Shown one piece after another: positions 9,291-18,724 of a stretch of 64,000 nt of DNA. Position 1 is the first letter of the stretch. Each line of letters opens with the position of its first letter. Under the pieces are notes generated by a model. The model did no database searches, was not told where the DNA came from, and was given only the letters and a program-made list of their open reading frames with translations. This DNA comes from Burkholderiales bacterium UBA1834 (GTDB lineage Bacteria; Pseudomonadota; Gammaproteobacteria; Burkholderiales; Burkholderiaceae_C), in assembly GCA_002339015.1 (NCBI GenBank), contig DDJC01000004.1:217-64216 (forward strand), written 5' to 3'. The position numbers and the translations under genes were made by a program.

Positions 9291-9473
9291 ACAGTCAGCA
9301 AACCGGGCAAGCAACACACCTTCCGTTAAGTGCGTCGCACGTCAGCCACGCTCAGCGGCTTGGCTGGCACGGCAGAGCGCGCTCTGCAAGCGCTTGGCGC
9401 ATCCCTCGCCCCTGGCCTACACTGCGCCTGTTTTGATTGATTCCCGAGCTGCCCACAAGGCAGTGACACCCCC

Positions 9474-10577
9474 ATGTCCGCCAGCACCCTGCCCGCCGCC
9501 CAAGCCGTTTCGCCCTCCACGTTGCCCTCGACGCCCCAGCCCATGCAGTGGCTGCCCAAGTCCGTGCTCAACGCCCACGGCTGCGGTGGTGATTGCACCG
9601 ATCCCAATTTCGACAATGGCCGCTGGCCGCGCGCCAAGGTGCTGGAGCTGTTCAACCTGCCCTTCAACGACCTGCTGTGGCAGGCCCAGCAGGTGCACCG
9701 CCAACACTGGGATGCCAACGAGGTCGAGCACGCCACGCTGCTGTCGGTCAAGACCGGCGGCTGCCCGGAAGATTGCGGCTACTGCCCGCAATCGAGCAAG
9801 TACGACACCGGCATCGAGGCCAACAAGCTGATGTCGCCCGACGAAGTGCGCGAAGCCGTCGTGGCCGCGCGCGAAGCCGGCGCCAGCCGCTTCTGCATGG
9901 GCGCCGCCTGGCGCGCCCCGAAAGACCGCGACATCGAGAAGGTGGCCGAGCTGATCGGCGTGATCAAGGACGAAGGCCTGGAAGCCTGCTGCACCCTGGG
10001 CATGCTGACCGACACGCAGGCGCAATCGCTCAAGGATGCCGGCCTGGATTACTACAACCACAACCTCGATACGGCGCCCGAGCTCTACGGCGACATCATC
10101 ACCACGCGCGACATGCAGGACCGCCTGGACACGCTCGCCCACGTGCGCAACGCCAGCATCAAGGTGTGCAGCGGCGGCATCGTCGGCATGGGCGAAACGC
10201 GCGAAGGCCGGGCCGGCCTGATCGCCCAGCTGGCCAACCTGCCCACCTACCCTGAATCCGTGCCCATCAACGATCTGGTGCGCGTGCCCGGCACGCCGCT
10301 GGCCGACACACCGCCGCTGGATCCGCTGGAGTTCGTGCGCACCATCGCCGTGGCCCGCATCACCATGCCCACGGCGCGCGTGCGCCTGTCGGCCGGTCGC
10401 CAGCAGATGCCCGAGGCCGTGCAGGCCCTGTGCTTCCTGGCCGGCGCCAACTCCATCTTCTATGGCGACAAGCTGCTGACCACCGGCAACCCCGAGGTCG
10501 AGCGTGACCGCCAGCTGATGGACAAGCTGGGCCTGCGCAGCGGCAAGGCCGTCACGGCCCGCGTTCAGGCCGGCTGA
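9474..10577 (+). CDS. bioB: Biotin synthase BioB
   Basis: The 367-residue radical SAM enzyme carries the cluster motif CPEDCGYC (Cys97, Cys101, Cys104) followed by QSSKYDTG, then RFCMGAAWR, LGMLTD, YYNHNLDT, KVCSGGIVGMGE and RLSAGR. These hold both the SAM 4Fe-4S cluster and the ligands of the auxiliary 2Fe-2S cluster that supplies sulfur. It converts dethiobiotin to biotin. The product is slightly longer than many BioB proteins because of an N-terminal extension; an internal ATG at 9543 is an alternative start. No other bio genes are in the window. Biotin is required by the carboxylase encoded 9 kb away. Confidence 0.97.
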   Translation: MSASTLPAAQAVSPSTLPSTPQPMQWLPKSVLNAHGCGGDCTDPNFDNGRWPRAKVLELFNLPFNDLLWQAQQVHRQHWDANEVEHATLLSVKTGGCPEDCGYCPQSSKYDTGIEANKLMSPDEVREAVVAAREAGASRFCMGAAWRAPKDRDIEKVAELIGVIKDEGLEACCTLGMLTDTQAQSLKDAGLDYYNHNLDTAPELYGDIITTRDMQDRLDTLAHVRNASIKVCSGGIVGMGETREGRAGLIAQLANLPTYPESVPINDLVRVPGTPLADTPPLDPLEFVRTIAVARITMPTARVRLSAGRQQMPEAVQALCFLAGANSIFYGDKLLTTGNPEVERDRQLMDKLGLRSGKAVTARVQAG

Positions 10578-10596
10578 TCCGCCCGCTTCGTCGGTG

Positions 10597-10624
10597 ACAA
10601 CGCCTGGCCCGTGCCGGGCGTTGT
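10597..10624 (+). terminator. Hairpin after bioB, possible weak terminator
   Basis: An 8-bp perfect stem (acaacgcc pairing with ggcgttgt) lies 20 bp after the bioB stop. It is followed by GCCTTGTTGG rather than a clear T run, so termination may be weak or the hairpin may only stabilise the transcript. Confidence 0.4.
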
Positions 10625-10656
10625 GCCTTGTTGGCGCCCAGCCGCCCGCAGCCACC

Positions 10657-11052
10657 ATGCGATCTTCCATCCACATCGTCGACGTCGACCGCACCGAAAC
10701 CTGGACACGCTGGCGCGCTGGCCTGTGTGACCGCTGCATGGCCAACTGCTGCACCATGCCGGTCGAGGTCAAGCTGGCCGATCTGGTGCGGCTGGAGCTG
10801 GTCGACCCGTTCGAGGCCGAGCACGAAGAACCCAGGCTGATCGCCAAGCGACTCGTCAAGGCCAGCCTGATCGAGCGCTACAACGCGAAAAACGACATCT
10901 ACACGCTGCCGCGCCGCGCCGATGGCGATTGCCGTTTCCTGGATGCGCAGACACGCCGCTGCACCGTGTACGACAAGCGCCCGGGCACCTGCCGCAAGCA
11001 CCCGCAAGTGGGACCGCGGCCGAACCACTGCCCCTACGGGCGGCGGGTCTGA
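10657..11052 (+). CDS. YkgJ-family cysteine cluster protein (CxxCxxxCC, putative zinc/iron-chelating)
   Basis: The 131-residue protein shows the family cysteines: CDRCMANCC near residues 25-33, GDCRFLD, RCTVYDKRPGTCR and NHCPYG at the end. This is the UPF0153/YkgJ pattern, thought to bind iron-sulfur or zinc; the biochemical role is not established. The ATG at 10657 is preferred because it begins just before the conserved part, while an in-frame start 63 bp upstream would run through the hairpin after bioB. It may be cotranscribed with bioB at reduced level. It converges on the PEP-CTERM gene 8 bp away. Confidence 0.85.
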   Translation: MRSSIHIVDVDRTETWTRWRAGLCDRCMANCCTMPVEVKLADLVRLELVDPFEAEHEEPRLIAKRLVKASLIERYNAKNDIYTLPRRADGDCRFLDAQTRRCTVYDKRPGTCRKHPQVGPRPNHCPYGRRV

Positions 11053-11060
11053 AGCACCGA

Positions 11061-12650
11061 TCAGGCAGCCCGGCGGCGGCGCAGCGCACTCACGCCCACG
11101 ATGCCCAGCCCCGCCACCATCAGCGCCACCGAACCCGGCTCGGGCACCGGCGCGATGGTCACGCGGTAAGCCAGGAACATCGTGTCGATGTCCTTGCCAT
11201 CGTTGTAGGCCGCGCCCACCTGGAAGCCATTGGTGGTGGCGAAGTCGTTGTCATTGGCCACGAACAGGAAGTAGTCGTAGGGCCGCGCCGGATCCAGCGC
11301 CGACACCAGTGCCAGGCCTTCCCACTTCTCCGACAGGTTGTCCAGGCCGGGCACCACGCCATTGACCAGGCCGAAACGCGCCAGCTGCGCGTTGTCGTTG
11401 ATGTCGAGGAAGGGGGTGTACTGCGCGGCCGTGATGGCCGGGTTCAGCACACCACCCGGGGCGATCACGCCTTCGAACGACTGGCCCAGGATGTTCGTGG
11501 CCTGCGTGAGATCGATGATGTCCACGCGGCGCAGCTTGGACTCCTGCGTGCCCACGGCAAAGCCGTTGCTGTCGCGAGGCAGTACAAGGATCACGTTGTC
11601 AGACACCGCCAGGATCTCGCTCTGCGCGGCCACCAGGGTGTTGCCACCCTGCTGGAACTTGGGCAGCCCGACCACGTACTCGCCCGTGAGCTGGATGTCA
11701 TCGAGGTTCTCGACGTCGTAGGTGAACAGGCGGGTGTGGTCACGCGTGGCAGCGGTGCCGCTGGTGCCGCCATCCTGGCGCGTGGCGCTCTGCAGGCCCA
11801 CGAACAGCGTCTTGCCGTCCGGCGACAGGCTCAGGCCCTCGAAGCCCTGGTTGTTCTGGCGACCTGTGCTGGGGTTGGCCGGCACCGGCGCAGGCTGGCC
11901 CACGGTCGGATTGTTCGAGCTGTAGTCGCTGACGCCATTGCGCACGGGGCGCACCGAAGCGGCCACCGGCAGCGCGCCCATGAAGCGCCCGTCAGCCGAG
12001 AAGCGGTAGATCGAGGGGCCGTACTCGTCGCTGATCAGGCGTGAGCCATCACGCAGCGTGACGATGCCCTCGGCATCCAGCGCCAGCTTGCCGTTGTAGG
12101 CCTGCGGCAGTTCGGGCAAGAGGCTGGTGGCCGGGCGCGCCCCGCCCGTGGCCACGCCACCGGGCACCGGGTCCAGGCCCGACAGCACGCGCGTGCCGCC
12201 ACCGGCCAGCTGCTCGTGCAGGATGGTGGATTGCGTCAGCTTCAGGCCGATCTGGTTTTGGGCCAGCCCGGTGCTGCCGACGGTGGCCGGCGTGAAGTTC
12301 ATCTCGATGCGGTTGATGCGGGGAGCGTAGTCGATGGTGCCCGCCACGTTGTAGCCGCGATCGGGTGAGGCATAGAACACGCCGCTGTAGCCCGTGGCCG
12401 TGCGCACCCAGCTCGACTGATCCGCCACCAGGCCGGAGATCGAGCCGAAGGTCTCGCCATGCTCGTCCTTGAGCTGAGCGGACAGGCGCCCGACGCCGGC
12501 CAGTTCCTGCACCGTGAAGGACAGGCCATTGACCACGGTGGCGGCCTGCGCGTGGGCCAGCGGGATCAGGCAGGCCAGGCCGATCAGGCCGCTCACGCCC
12601 CACAGGGACGCCTTGCTCCCCCATGACGCCTTGGTGCTTTCGTATGACAT
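11061..12650 (-). CDS. Phytase-like esterase domain protein with PEP-CTERM anchor
   Basis: The 529-residue protein begins with a hydrophobic export signal (about residues 15-36, ending AQA). A beta-propeller region of the 'esterase-like activity of phytase' family follows, seen in LDAEGIVTLRDGSRLISDEYGPSIYRF split through the middle, GFEGLSLSPDGKTLFVGLQS, LFTYDVENLD and KWEGLALV. It ends with VPEPGS, a hydrophobic helix and RRRRAA, a complete PEP-CTERM sorting tail. It should be exported and processed by an exosortase, which is not in this window. The substrate is unknown. The ATG at 12650 is preferred over a TTG seven codons upstream. Confidence 0.88.
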   Translation of the reverse strand: MSYESTKASWGSKASLWGVSGLIGLACLIPLAHAQAATVVNGLSFTVQELAGVGRLSAQLKDEHGETFGSISGLVADQSSWVRTATGYSGVFYASPDRGYNVAGTIDYAPRINRIEMNFTPATVGSTGLAQNQIGLKLTQSTILHEQLAGGGTRVLSGLDPVPGGVATGGARPATSLLPELPQAYNGKLALDAEGIVTLRDGSRLISDEYGPSIYRFSADGRFMGALPVAASVRPVRNGVSDYSSNNPTVGQPAPVPANPSTGRQNNQGFEGLSLSPDGKTLFVGLQSATRQDGGTSGTAATRDHTRLFTYDVENLDDIQLTGEYVVGLPKFQQGGNTLVAAQSEILAVSDNVILVLPRDSNGFAVGTQESKLRRVDIIDLTQATNILGQSFEGVIAPGGVLNPAITAAQYTPFLDINDNAQLARFGLVNGVVPGLDNLSEKWEGLALVSALDPARPYDYFLFVANDNDFATTNGFQVGAAYNDGKDIDTMFLAYRVTIAPVPEPGSVALMVAGLGIVGVSALRRRRAA

Positions 12651-12726
12651 GGAATGACTCGCGCAGTTCAAAACTGGCGATCATCGTCAGCGTCGATGAC
12701 AGCGGAATGACGCACGCGCCCATGAC

Positions 12727-12750
12727 AAAGGCCGCTCCAAGGCGGCCTCT
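12727..12750 (-). terminator. Hairpin downstream of the OmpW-like gene
   Basis: AGGCCGC and GCGGCCT form a 7-bp stem around a 6-base loop, 26 bp beyond the stop of the OmpW-like gene, followed on the minus strand by TTTGTC. It could terminate the OmpW transcript before the phytase-like gene. Confidence 0.5.
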
Positions 12751-12775
12751 GGGTTGCGGTGCAGATCAAATCCGA

Positions 12776-13447
12776 TCAGTAACGGTAGCCCACGTACAGG
12801 CCCACGATCACCGGATCGAGCTTGGTGTCGATGTGCTGGCCGGTGCTCAGCGTGCTGCGCACCTTCAGGAAGGTCTTGCCCACCCAGCCTTCGAGGTAGG
12901 TCTTGGGCGTGAGCGAGTAGGTCATGCCCGCCTGGATGGTGGGCGCGAACTCGCTCTTGATGCTCAGCGTGGTCGAGCCGCCGGGATCGGTGATGGCCGT
13001 CAGCGTGCCGTTGCCCCTCTCGCCGTAAAAGCGGGCATAGGTCAGGCCGGCGCCCAGGTAGGGACGCCAGGTGGCCAGGGCTTCGCGGAAACGGTACTGC
13101 AGGAACAGGGTGGCCGGCACCACGCGCGTGCTGCCGATCTCGCCGGAGCCTGCGATGGCACCGTCACCCTTGATCTTGTGCCTGGGCGGGATCGCCAGCG
13201 GCAGGTCCAGCGACCAGTTGTCGGTGAGCATGTAGCTGATGCCGCCGGCCAGTGTGGTGGACTGGTCCACGTCGATCTTCACGCCCGGCACGGAGGGGGC
13301 GCTCAGATCACCGCTGCTGACCTGCGGGATGATGGACATGGCGCCGACGCGGAACATCCACGTGCCGGCCTGCTGGGCCTGGGCCAGGCCGCCAAAGCCC
13401 AGCGTGGCGGCCGCGAGGGCCGAGGAGAGTGCGAACTTCTTGGTCAT
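12776..13447 (-). CDS. OmpW-family outer membrane protein
   Basis: The 223-residue protein has a signal peptide (TKKFALSSALAAATLGF ending AQAQ) and ends in an aromatic residue (GLYVGYRY) as outer-membrane barrels do. OmpW features include FRVGAMSIIPQ, TTLAGGISYMLTDNWSLDLPLA, RPYLGAGLTYARFY and KTYLEGWVGKTFLKV. OmpW proteins form a small eight-stranded barrel with a hydrophobic channel, linked to uptake of small hydrophobic molecules and stress. The ATG at 13447 gives the signal peptide at the N-terminus. It lies 20 bp downstream of the SGNH lipase gene and may share its transcript. Confidence 0.9.
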   Translation of the reverse strand: MTKKFALSSALAAATLGFGGLAQAQQAGTWMFRVGAMSIIPQVSSGDLSAPSVPGVKIDVDQSTTLAGGISYMLTDNWSLDLPLAIPPRHKIKGDGAIAGSGEIGSTRVVPATLFLQYRFREALATWRPYLGAGLTYARFYGERGNGTLTAITDPGGSTTLSIKSEFAPTIQAGMTYSLTPKTYLEGWVGKTFLKVRSTLSTGQHIDTKLDPVIVGLYVGYRY

Positions 13448-13467
13448 GGTGTCTGGTCTTCCGCCGA

Positions 13468-14649
13468 TCACAGCCAGCCGGCTTCGGTCAGGCGCTTGGC
13501 CACGAGCTGGGCCAGCAGTTGGTGACCGTAGGGGGTGGGGTGGAAGTTGTCGGCGTACAGGTAGGTCTGCCACCAGGTGGCGCCGGTCGCGCTTTGCGTC
13601 GGCGTGATGGCCGACGCGGTGCTGTCATTGCACGCGCCCACCACTGCCACGCTCGACAGCGCCGTGCTGCCTGCGGTGGCCACGGTAGGGGTGTAGGGCG
13701 TCGACGAGGTCGTGGCGTAGACCTGATCACACACGGTGGCGGTCACGTCCGTCAGGCCGTACTGGGCCGGATCGGCCATCTCGGCGTTGAAGTTGGTATA
13801 GAAGTCGACCACGGCCACCTTGCTGGCGTAGGGCGACAAATCGGTGTCTAGGCGGGTGTTGTAGGCCTGGATCCAGCCTTGCAGCAGGGCCTGGATCGAT
13901 GCCGCCGTAGAGGCGCCGAAGTTGGTCGCCAGCAAGGCCATCGTGGCGTTGAACTTTGGGGTCTTGGTCACGTCCAGCGTGTTGAGCACCACGACGCGCT
14001 GAGCACCCTTGTCCAAGGCGTTGGTCTTGATCGCCGCCGTCAGCTTGTCGGCCAGCAGTTGCATGTACAGGCCGCCGGCCTGCACGTCCGACAGCGCGGC
14101 CAGCGTCGTCGGGTTGGTGATCAGCGTGGCGAGCAGGGTACGGTAGGCGCCCGTGGGCGAGCCCGTGGTACCGGTTTGCAGGGAGGTCAGGTAGGCGGTG
14201 GCCAGATCGGCCGCATCGTTGGCCGAGCCTTCGCCCACCAGCAGCAGGTCGCTGGCACCGAAACCGGCATTGCCAGCATCCACCAACTGCTTGATCAGCG
14301 ACAGGGGCACGGTGTCCACCGAGGCGCCGCTCTGCACGTGGTTCACCGAGGCACTGGCGACGGCGAAGTTGGTGCAACCCGTATTACGGCCCGCCAGGGT
14401 GGCCGTGTAGGCCGGGCACAGGCTGGTGACGCCGAAGCTGGCGGCCACGCGTTCGGCATAGACGCGGTACGGCGTGCCCGCGCTCGACTGCACCGTGAAC
14501 TTGTAGCCGAAGGTGCCGGAATCGGCCAGGCTGGCACCCACCACCTTCACCGAGGTGATCCTGGCCTTGGTTTCACCACTGTTGCCACCGCCGCCACAGG
14601 CGGTCAGACAGGCGGCCGCCACAATGGCCACCATCGAAAACTTTTTCAC
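13468..14649 (-). CDS. SGNH/GDSL-type hydrolase, predicted lipoprotein
   Basis: A GTG start at 14649 follows an AGGAG ribosome site by 8 bp, whereas the ATG-like upstream extension lacks one. The 393-residue product has a lipoprotein signal (VAIVAAACLTACGGGG, lipobox LTAC). The SGNH blocks are modified: block I is GASLADSGTFG with the nucleophile Ser, block III region is SASVNHVQSG, block V DNFHPTPYGHQLLAQ holds the Asp-x-x-His pair. It is an exported esterase or lipase of unknown substrate, anchored in the cell envelope. Its gene precedes the OmpW-like gene by 20 bp in the same direction. Confidence 0.87.
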   Translation of the reverse strand: MKKFSMVAIVAAACLTACGGGGNSGETKARITSVKVVGASLADSGTFGYKFTVQSSAGTPYRVYAERVAASFGVTSLCPAYTATLAGRNTGCTNFAVASASVNHVQSGASVDTVPLSLIKQLVDAGNAGFGASDLLLVGEGSANDAADLATAYLTSLQTGTTGSPTGAYRTLLATLITNPTTLAALSDVQAGGLYMQLLADKLTAAIKTNALDKGAQRVVVLNTLDVTKTPKFNATMALLATNFGASTAASIQALLQGWIQAYNTRLDTDLSPYASKVAVVDFYTNFNAEMADPAQYGLTDVTATVCDQVYATTSSTPYTPTVATAGSTALSSVAVVGACNDSTASAITPTQSATGATWWQTYLYADNFHPTPYGHQLLAQLVAKRLTEAGWL

Positions 14650-14821
14650 GTTATGAACTCCTAGGGCGGGACGGACTGCTGTCCTCGCAAGGGCACGATT
14701 GCAGCACAACTGTTGTATTAAAGAGCGTGCAGATTCGTGGAAACCCGAAGTGGCAATTCGTGAGAAAGTCGTAAATCAGTCCATCTGCGCCGCGATGTTC
14801 ACGCGCCGTTCAGCGCCCGGC

Positions 14822-15334
14822 TCAGCGTCGTGTCTTGGGCACCCAGGCCCACACCATCTCGCACTGGATGGGCTCGCCGCCGCTCTCATCGGTGATGGTG
14901 ACAGGCACGGTGACCTCGCCCTTGTCCTGCGTGAGGATCCATTGCACCTGCTCGGGCCGCAGTTCGGCCACGGCGGTCATGTCGCCCTGCGAGCGCTTGA
15001 GGTAATCCACCTTGAGCGACTTGATCAGGGGCAGCTTGTCATCCGGCAGGTTCACGCCCACGCAGAAGCCCGTGGCGGTCTCGGCCAGCAGCGCCATGGC
15101 CGCGGCGTGCACACCCTTGATGTGGTTCTGCACCTTGCGGCGGTTGCGGATGCGCACCACCACGCGCCGGCTGCTGATTTCGTCGAAGCGCAGGCTGGCC
15201 GTGCCGACGAAGGGCACCACTTTGCCCAGCAGGAAGCTCATCAGCCAGGGGCGCAGGCTGTCGGGCAGGCCCTCAAGCCTGGACAGCGTGCGGCTGAGCT
15301 GGTTGGGGCGGGGCGTCGTGGTCAGGTCTGACAT
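14822..15334 (-). CDS. DUF4442 hotdog-fold protein, thioesterase-like
   Basis: The 170-residue product matches the DUF4442 type of hotdog protein: RPWLMSFLLGKVVPFVGTA, VVVRIRNRRKVQNHIKGVHAAAMALLAE with the central helix pattern of YiiD-like acyl-CoA thioesterases, and DYLKRSQGDMTA. The family probably hydrolyses or binds acyl thioesters, but no substrate is known. The ATG at 15334 is chosen because the conserved part begins soon after. It is a single gene, separated by about 90 bp from DUF1501. Confidence 0.83.
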   Translation of the reverse strand: MSDLTTTPRPNQLSRTLSRLEGLPDSLRPWLMSFLLGKVVPFVGTASLRFDEISSRRVVVRIRNRRKVQNHIKGVHAAAMALLAETATGFCVGVNLPDDKLPLIKSLKVDYLKRSQGDMTAVAELRPEQVQWILTQDKGEVTVPVTITDESGGEPIQCEMVWAWVPKTRR

Positions 15335-15426
15335 GGCGGCGGTTCCAGGAGCGGTCGTGCAAACCCCGGATCGTAGCCGCTCTGCGGGCATCAGCCCAAC
15401 GGGCGCTCACTCATACGCTCACGCGC

Positions 15427-16857
15427 TCATACGCCTGCCAGCAAGCCCGCCAACGGGTTCTGGCCGTTCCAGCGCGACAGGTATGGTGCGATGCGGGACA
15501 GTGCGGACGGGTCCGTCACGCCCATCCAGCGGGCCAGCATGGCCGACAGGTGATCCACCGCAGTGGTCGGCAGCAGGCGCCCCTGGCCGATGTCGGTCTC
15601 GCCACCGACCACGTCTGGGAGCGTGCCGTAAAAGCGCTGGCCCCTGACGGCGCCACCCAGCACGAAGTGGTAACTGCCCCAGCCATGGTCCGAGCCATCG
15701 CCATTGCTGTTCATGGTGCGCCCGAAATCGCTGGCCGTGAACGTGGTGACCTGGTCTTCCACCCCAAGGGTGTTCAAGTCCGCCTGGAATGCGGCCAGTG
15801 CCTTGCCCACCCGCTCCAGCAGCACGGGATGGTTGGCGCTCAAGTTGTCGTGATGATCGAACCCGCCCAGGGACACGAAGAACACCTGCCGGCGCAGGCC
15901 CAGGCGCTGCCGCGCCTCGATGATGCGGGCCACCATGTTCAGCTGCAGTCTCAGCCTCAAGGACTCCGACGCCCCCGTCAAGGGCTGGATGCGTGCGCCG
16001 GCTGCATCCACCTCGGCGCGCAGCAGGCTGTTGGTGTCCAGTGCGCTGCGCAGCACCCCTGCATGCCGACGCGCCAGCCAGTGCGCCTCGTTCCCCACGT
16101 TCACGGAGATGGCCCGGAAGGCGCTGGACAGGCCAGACGCACCGAAGTAGCTCTGCTGCAGCAATCGCAGCGGCTGCACGCCCAGCGGATCCACCATGTA
16201 CTGGCTGGCGGTGTTCCCGGCCAGGAACACGGCGTTGCCGCTGAGGTTCACGCAGGCCAGGTTGTCCCGCGCCTGGCGCGACGCCACGGCCGGCAGGCCC
16301 TGTTCGCCGATCACGCCGCCCCACCCCGTGAGCGCGCCTTCCGGGTGGGACGACTGCCACACGGCCTGCTGGTCGTTGTGCGAGAACAGCTTGGGCGGCA
16401 GGGACCGGTTCTGGAAATAATCGGCCCGGCTGGTCGGCCCTTGCAGGGGGCCGATGTTGAGCAGCACCGCCATGCGGCCGTCATCGAACAGGGGCTTGAG
16501 GTCCGTCAGCGCGGGTGCCAGCGCCATCCGCCGCGCGCCGGGCAACGCCTGGACCGGGTCCAGCGCCAGGCCATCGAGGGCCGCGCGTGTGATGGCCACG
16601 GAGGGACGCGCCGCCACGTAGGCATCGTGGCTGGCCTGATCGTACGGCACCAGCGTGTTGGCGTGGTCATTGCCACCCTGCAGGAACACACAGACGATGG
16701 CCTTGTAGTCATCCTGCGCAGAGCCCCCCCCGGTGGCCGCCGCCGCCTCGGCCATGGCCGCCAGGTTCATGGTCCATGGTGCGATCGTGGCCGCCACAGC
16801 GGCGCCACCGCGCTTGAGGAAGGTCCGACGATTCGGCATGAAGTGTTCGGAGCTCAT
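15427..16857 (-). CDS. DUF1501 protein, Tat-exported
   Basis: The 476-residue protein opens with a twin-arginine signal (NRRTFLKRGGAAVAA). It then shows DUF1501 features: VCVFLQGGNDHANTLVPYD, a histidine-rich SLGGFDHHDNLSANH, FTASDFGRTMNSNGDGSDHGWGSYHFVLG and a C-terminal SRIAPYLSRW. The fold is related to alkaline phosphatase/sulfatase-like enzymes; activity is unproven. Its ATG overlaps the DUF1800 stop by 4 bp (ATGA), so the two are translationally coupled, as this pair is in many proteobacteria. An internal ATG six codons later is an alternative start. Confidence 0.92.
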   Translation of the reverse strand: MSSEHFMPNRRTFLKRGGAAVAATIAPWTMNLAAMAEAAAATGGGSAQDDYKAIVCVFLQGGNDHANTLVPYDQASHDAYVAARPSVAITRAALDGLALDPVQALPGARRMALAPALTDLKPLFDDGRMAVLLNIGPLQGPTSRADYFQNRSLPPKLFSHNDQQAVWQSSHPEGALTGWGGVIGEQGLPAVASRQARDNLACVNLSGNAVFLAGNTASQYMVDPLGVQPLRLLQQSYFGASGLSSAFRAISVNVGNEAHWLARRHAGVLRSALDTNSLLRAEVDAAGARIQPLTGASESLRLRLQLNMVARIIEARQRLGLRRQVFFVSLGGFDHHDNLSANHPVLLERVGKALAAFQADLNTLGVEDQVTTFTASDFGRTMNSNGDGSDHGWGSYHFVLGGAVRGQRFYGTLPDVVGGETDIGQGRLLPTTAVDHLSAMLARWMGVTDPSALSRIAPYLSRWNGQNPLAGLLAGV

Positions 16858-18623
16858 CGTTGCACCAGGTAATCAGGGCTGCACATGATCAGGAAGAAGG
16901 CCACCAGCACGCGGTTGCGCGTCTGGCTGACATCACCGACGCCGAAGACGCCCAGCGTTTCCTGGGCCGAACGCACAGCCGTCAGGACCTGGTCGATCGT
17001 GGCCTGCGACAGCGTCCCGCCAGTCAGCAGCAGGTTGAGCCGATCAACCAGCAGTTCGGGCGATGGCGAGGCCAGCACATCCCAATCCCGATAGTCGGGC
17101 GCCACGCGCTCGACCTGGCTGTATCCCAGGCCCACCGGCAGGATCTCGAGGATGTAGTTCGCATAACCAATCACGGAAGATTGGTCCGTGATCTGCATTT
17201 CGGGCGCGAGCATGGTGCCGGTGGACTCGGCCACGCTGTAGCCTGGCCTGAAAAAATTGAACACCGAGGGCGCACGCATGGGCGCCTGGGCCAGCTTGTC
17301 CGCCCCTGACAGATCGCCCACCTTCCAGAGATCGTCGTTGGAGGTCACCTTGGTCAGCCGGCCCCAGTGGACCAGGCGCAGCACCGGTTCGCGAAGCTTG
17401 CCGCGGCGGGCCTGCTGCTCATCGGACAGCTGCCCATGGCGTGCCAACGGATCGAGCAGCACGGCGCGCAGCACTGCCGCCATGTCCCCGCGCACACCCT
17501 GGCCGTTGTCGTTGAACACCTGGGCCACACGCGCCACGTGGTTGCGCTCCGGGTTGCTGGTGACCAGGCGCTGGATCAGTTGCTTGGCGATGAACGGGCC
17601 CACGTTGGGGTGCTGGAAGATGAACGACAGCGTCTGCCGCAGCGCCGGCAGGCCCGGTGCCGCCGTGACGGTGTTGGCCGGGTCCAGCACCCACTTGGGA
17701 TCCGTGTCATAGCGTTCCGGGAAGAACTTCATCGGCCGGTTCACATAGTCGGCCGTGGTGGCGCTGGATCCAAACACCAGGCTGGCCGCATCAAAGTCCC
17801 AGCCGGTCAAGGCACGGGCCAACTGGGTGATCGTGTCGTTGTTGTAGGTCTCGATGGGCTTGCCCTGGCTGTCCAGGACGGGCTCGCCATCGATGTTCAG
17901 CTTGACCAGGCCAATGGAGAACAGTTGCAGCAATTCGCGCGCGAAGTTCTCATCGGGGTGGCGCCCCGTGCCGTCGGCCTTGGCACTGCCGTGCAGGCTG
18001 AGGTAGGTGCCCATGGCGGGCGACAGGGTCACGGCCTGCAGCAGATCCAGGAAGTTGCCAAAGCAGTGCTTGGCCAGCAGGTCCCAGAACGACAGCACGG
18101 CGATGTGGCCGTAAGGGATCGGCATGTTGCGCGCCGACACCACGAAGATCTCCGACAGTGCCAGCACCACGCGTTGGCGCAGCACGTCCTTCGCGGTGAA
18201 GAGATTGAACCAGAGGCAGTTGTCCAGGCCGACATCCGTGGACATCAGCGAAGGATCCGTCCAACCCACGCCATACGCCAAGTCATACAGCACATAGGTG
18301 ATCGGGTACTTGCTGTCCGGCGAATCGTCCATCTGCTCGGTCAGCCAGGCGTCATAACCGATGGCCTTGACACGCTCCACCTCGTCGACGGTCGCGCCCA
18401 GGGAGGCCTGGTTCAGGAAACGGGCCGCCTGCTGAAGATCGGGCCAGGGCACCGCCACCGTCTCGACGTTGACGGGCGCTTCTGCCCCTGGCGCCGCGGG
18501 CTTCTCATCGTCACCCGACCCACCGCAGGCCGCCAAAGCCGCACTGGCCAATGCTGCAAGCGGCCACGCCGCATTCGGCGCGGTTGGCACTTGCCCACCG
18601 ACGTCACCCCTGTCCTGAACCAT
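16854..18623 (-). CDS. DUF1800 protein, predicted lipoprotein
   Basis: The 589-residue product carries a lipoprotein-like signal (ASAALAACGGSGDDE). Conserved DUF1800 segments include ARFLNQASLGATVDEVE, DNCLWFNLFTAKDVLRQRVVLALSEIFVVS, HPDENFARELLQLFSIGL, ARALTGW and IAKQLIQRLVTSNP. The family is always found next to DUF1501; the joint function is unknown but is likely in the cell envelope. The ATG at 18623 puts the signal at the N-terminus; an earlier in-frame start would add 35 residues without family match. It is the first gene of the pair. Confidence 0.92.
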   Translation of the reverse strand: MVQDRGDVGGQVPTAPNAAWPLAALASAALAACGGSGDDEKPAAPGAEAPVNVETVAVPWPDLQQAARFLNQASLGATVDEVERVKAIGYDAWLTEQMDDSPDSKYPITYVLYDLAYGVGWTDPSLMSTDVGLDNCLWFNLFTAKDVLRQRVVLALSEIFVVSARNMPIPYGHIAVLSFWDLLAKHCFGNFLDLLQAVTLSPAMGTYLSLHGSAKADGTGRHPDENFARELLQLFSIGLVKLNIDGEPVLDSQGKPIETYNNDTITQLARALTGWDFDAASLVFGSSATTADYVNRPMKFFPERYDTDPKWVLDPANTVTAAPGLPALRQTLSFIFQHPNVGPFIAKQLIQRLVTSNPERNHVARVAQVFNDNGQGVRGDMAAVLRAVLLDPLARHGQLSDEQQARRGKLREPVLRLVHWGRLTKVTSNDDLWKVGDLSGADKLAQAPMRAPSVFNFFRPGYSVAESTGTMLAPEMQITDQSSVIGYANYILEILPVGLGYSQVERVAPDYRDWDVLASPSPELLVDRLNLLLTGGTLSQATIDQVLTAVRSAQETLGVFGVGDVSQTRNRVLVAFFLIMCSPDYLVQR

Positions 18624-18724
18624 CGCTGCACCTCTTGTCCGATGCGAGGCGACTCTAAATGAGCAATCTTTAACGAAGATGCTGAATAACGCTAGAACCC
18701 CCTCAAATGGGGGCTCATAACCCC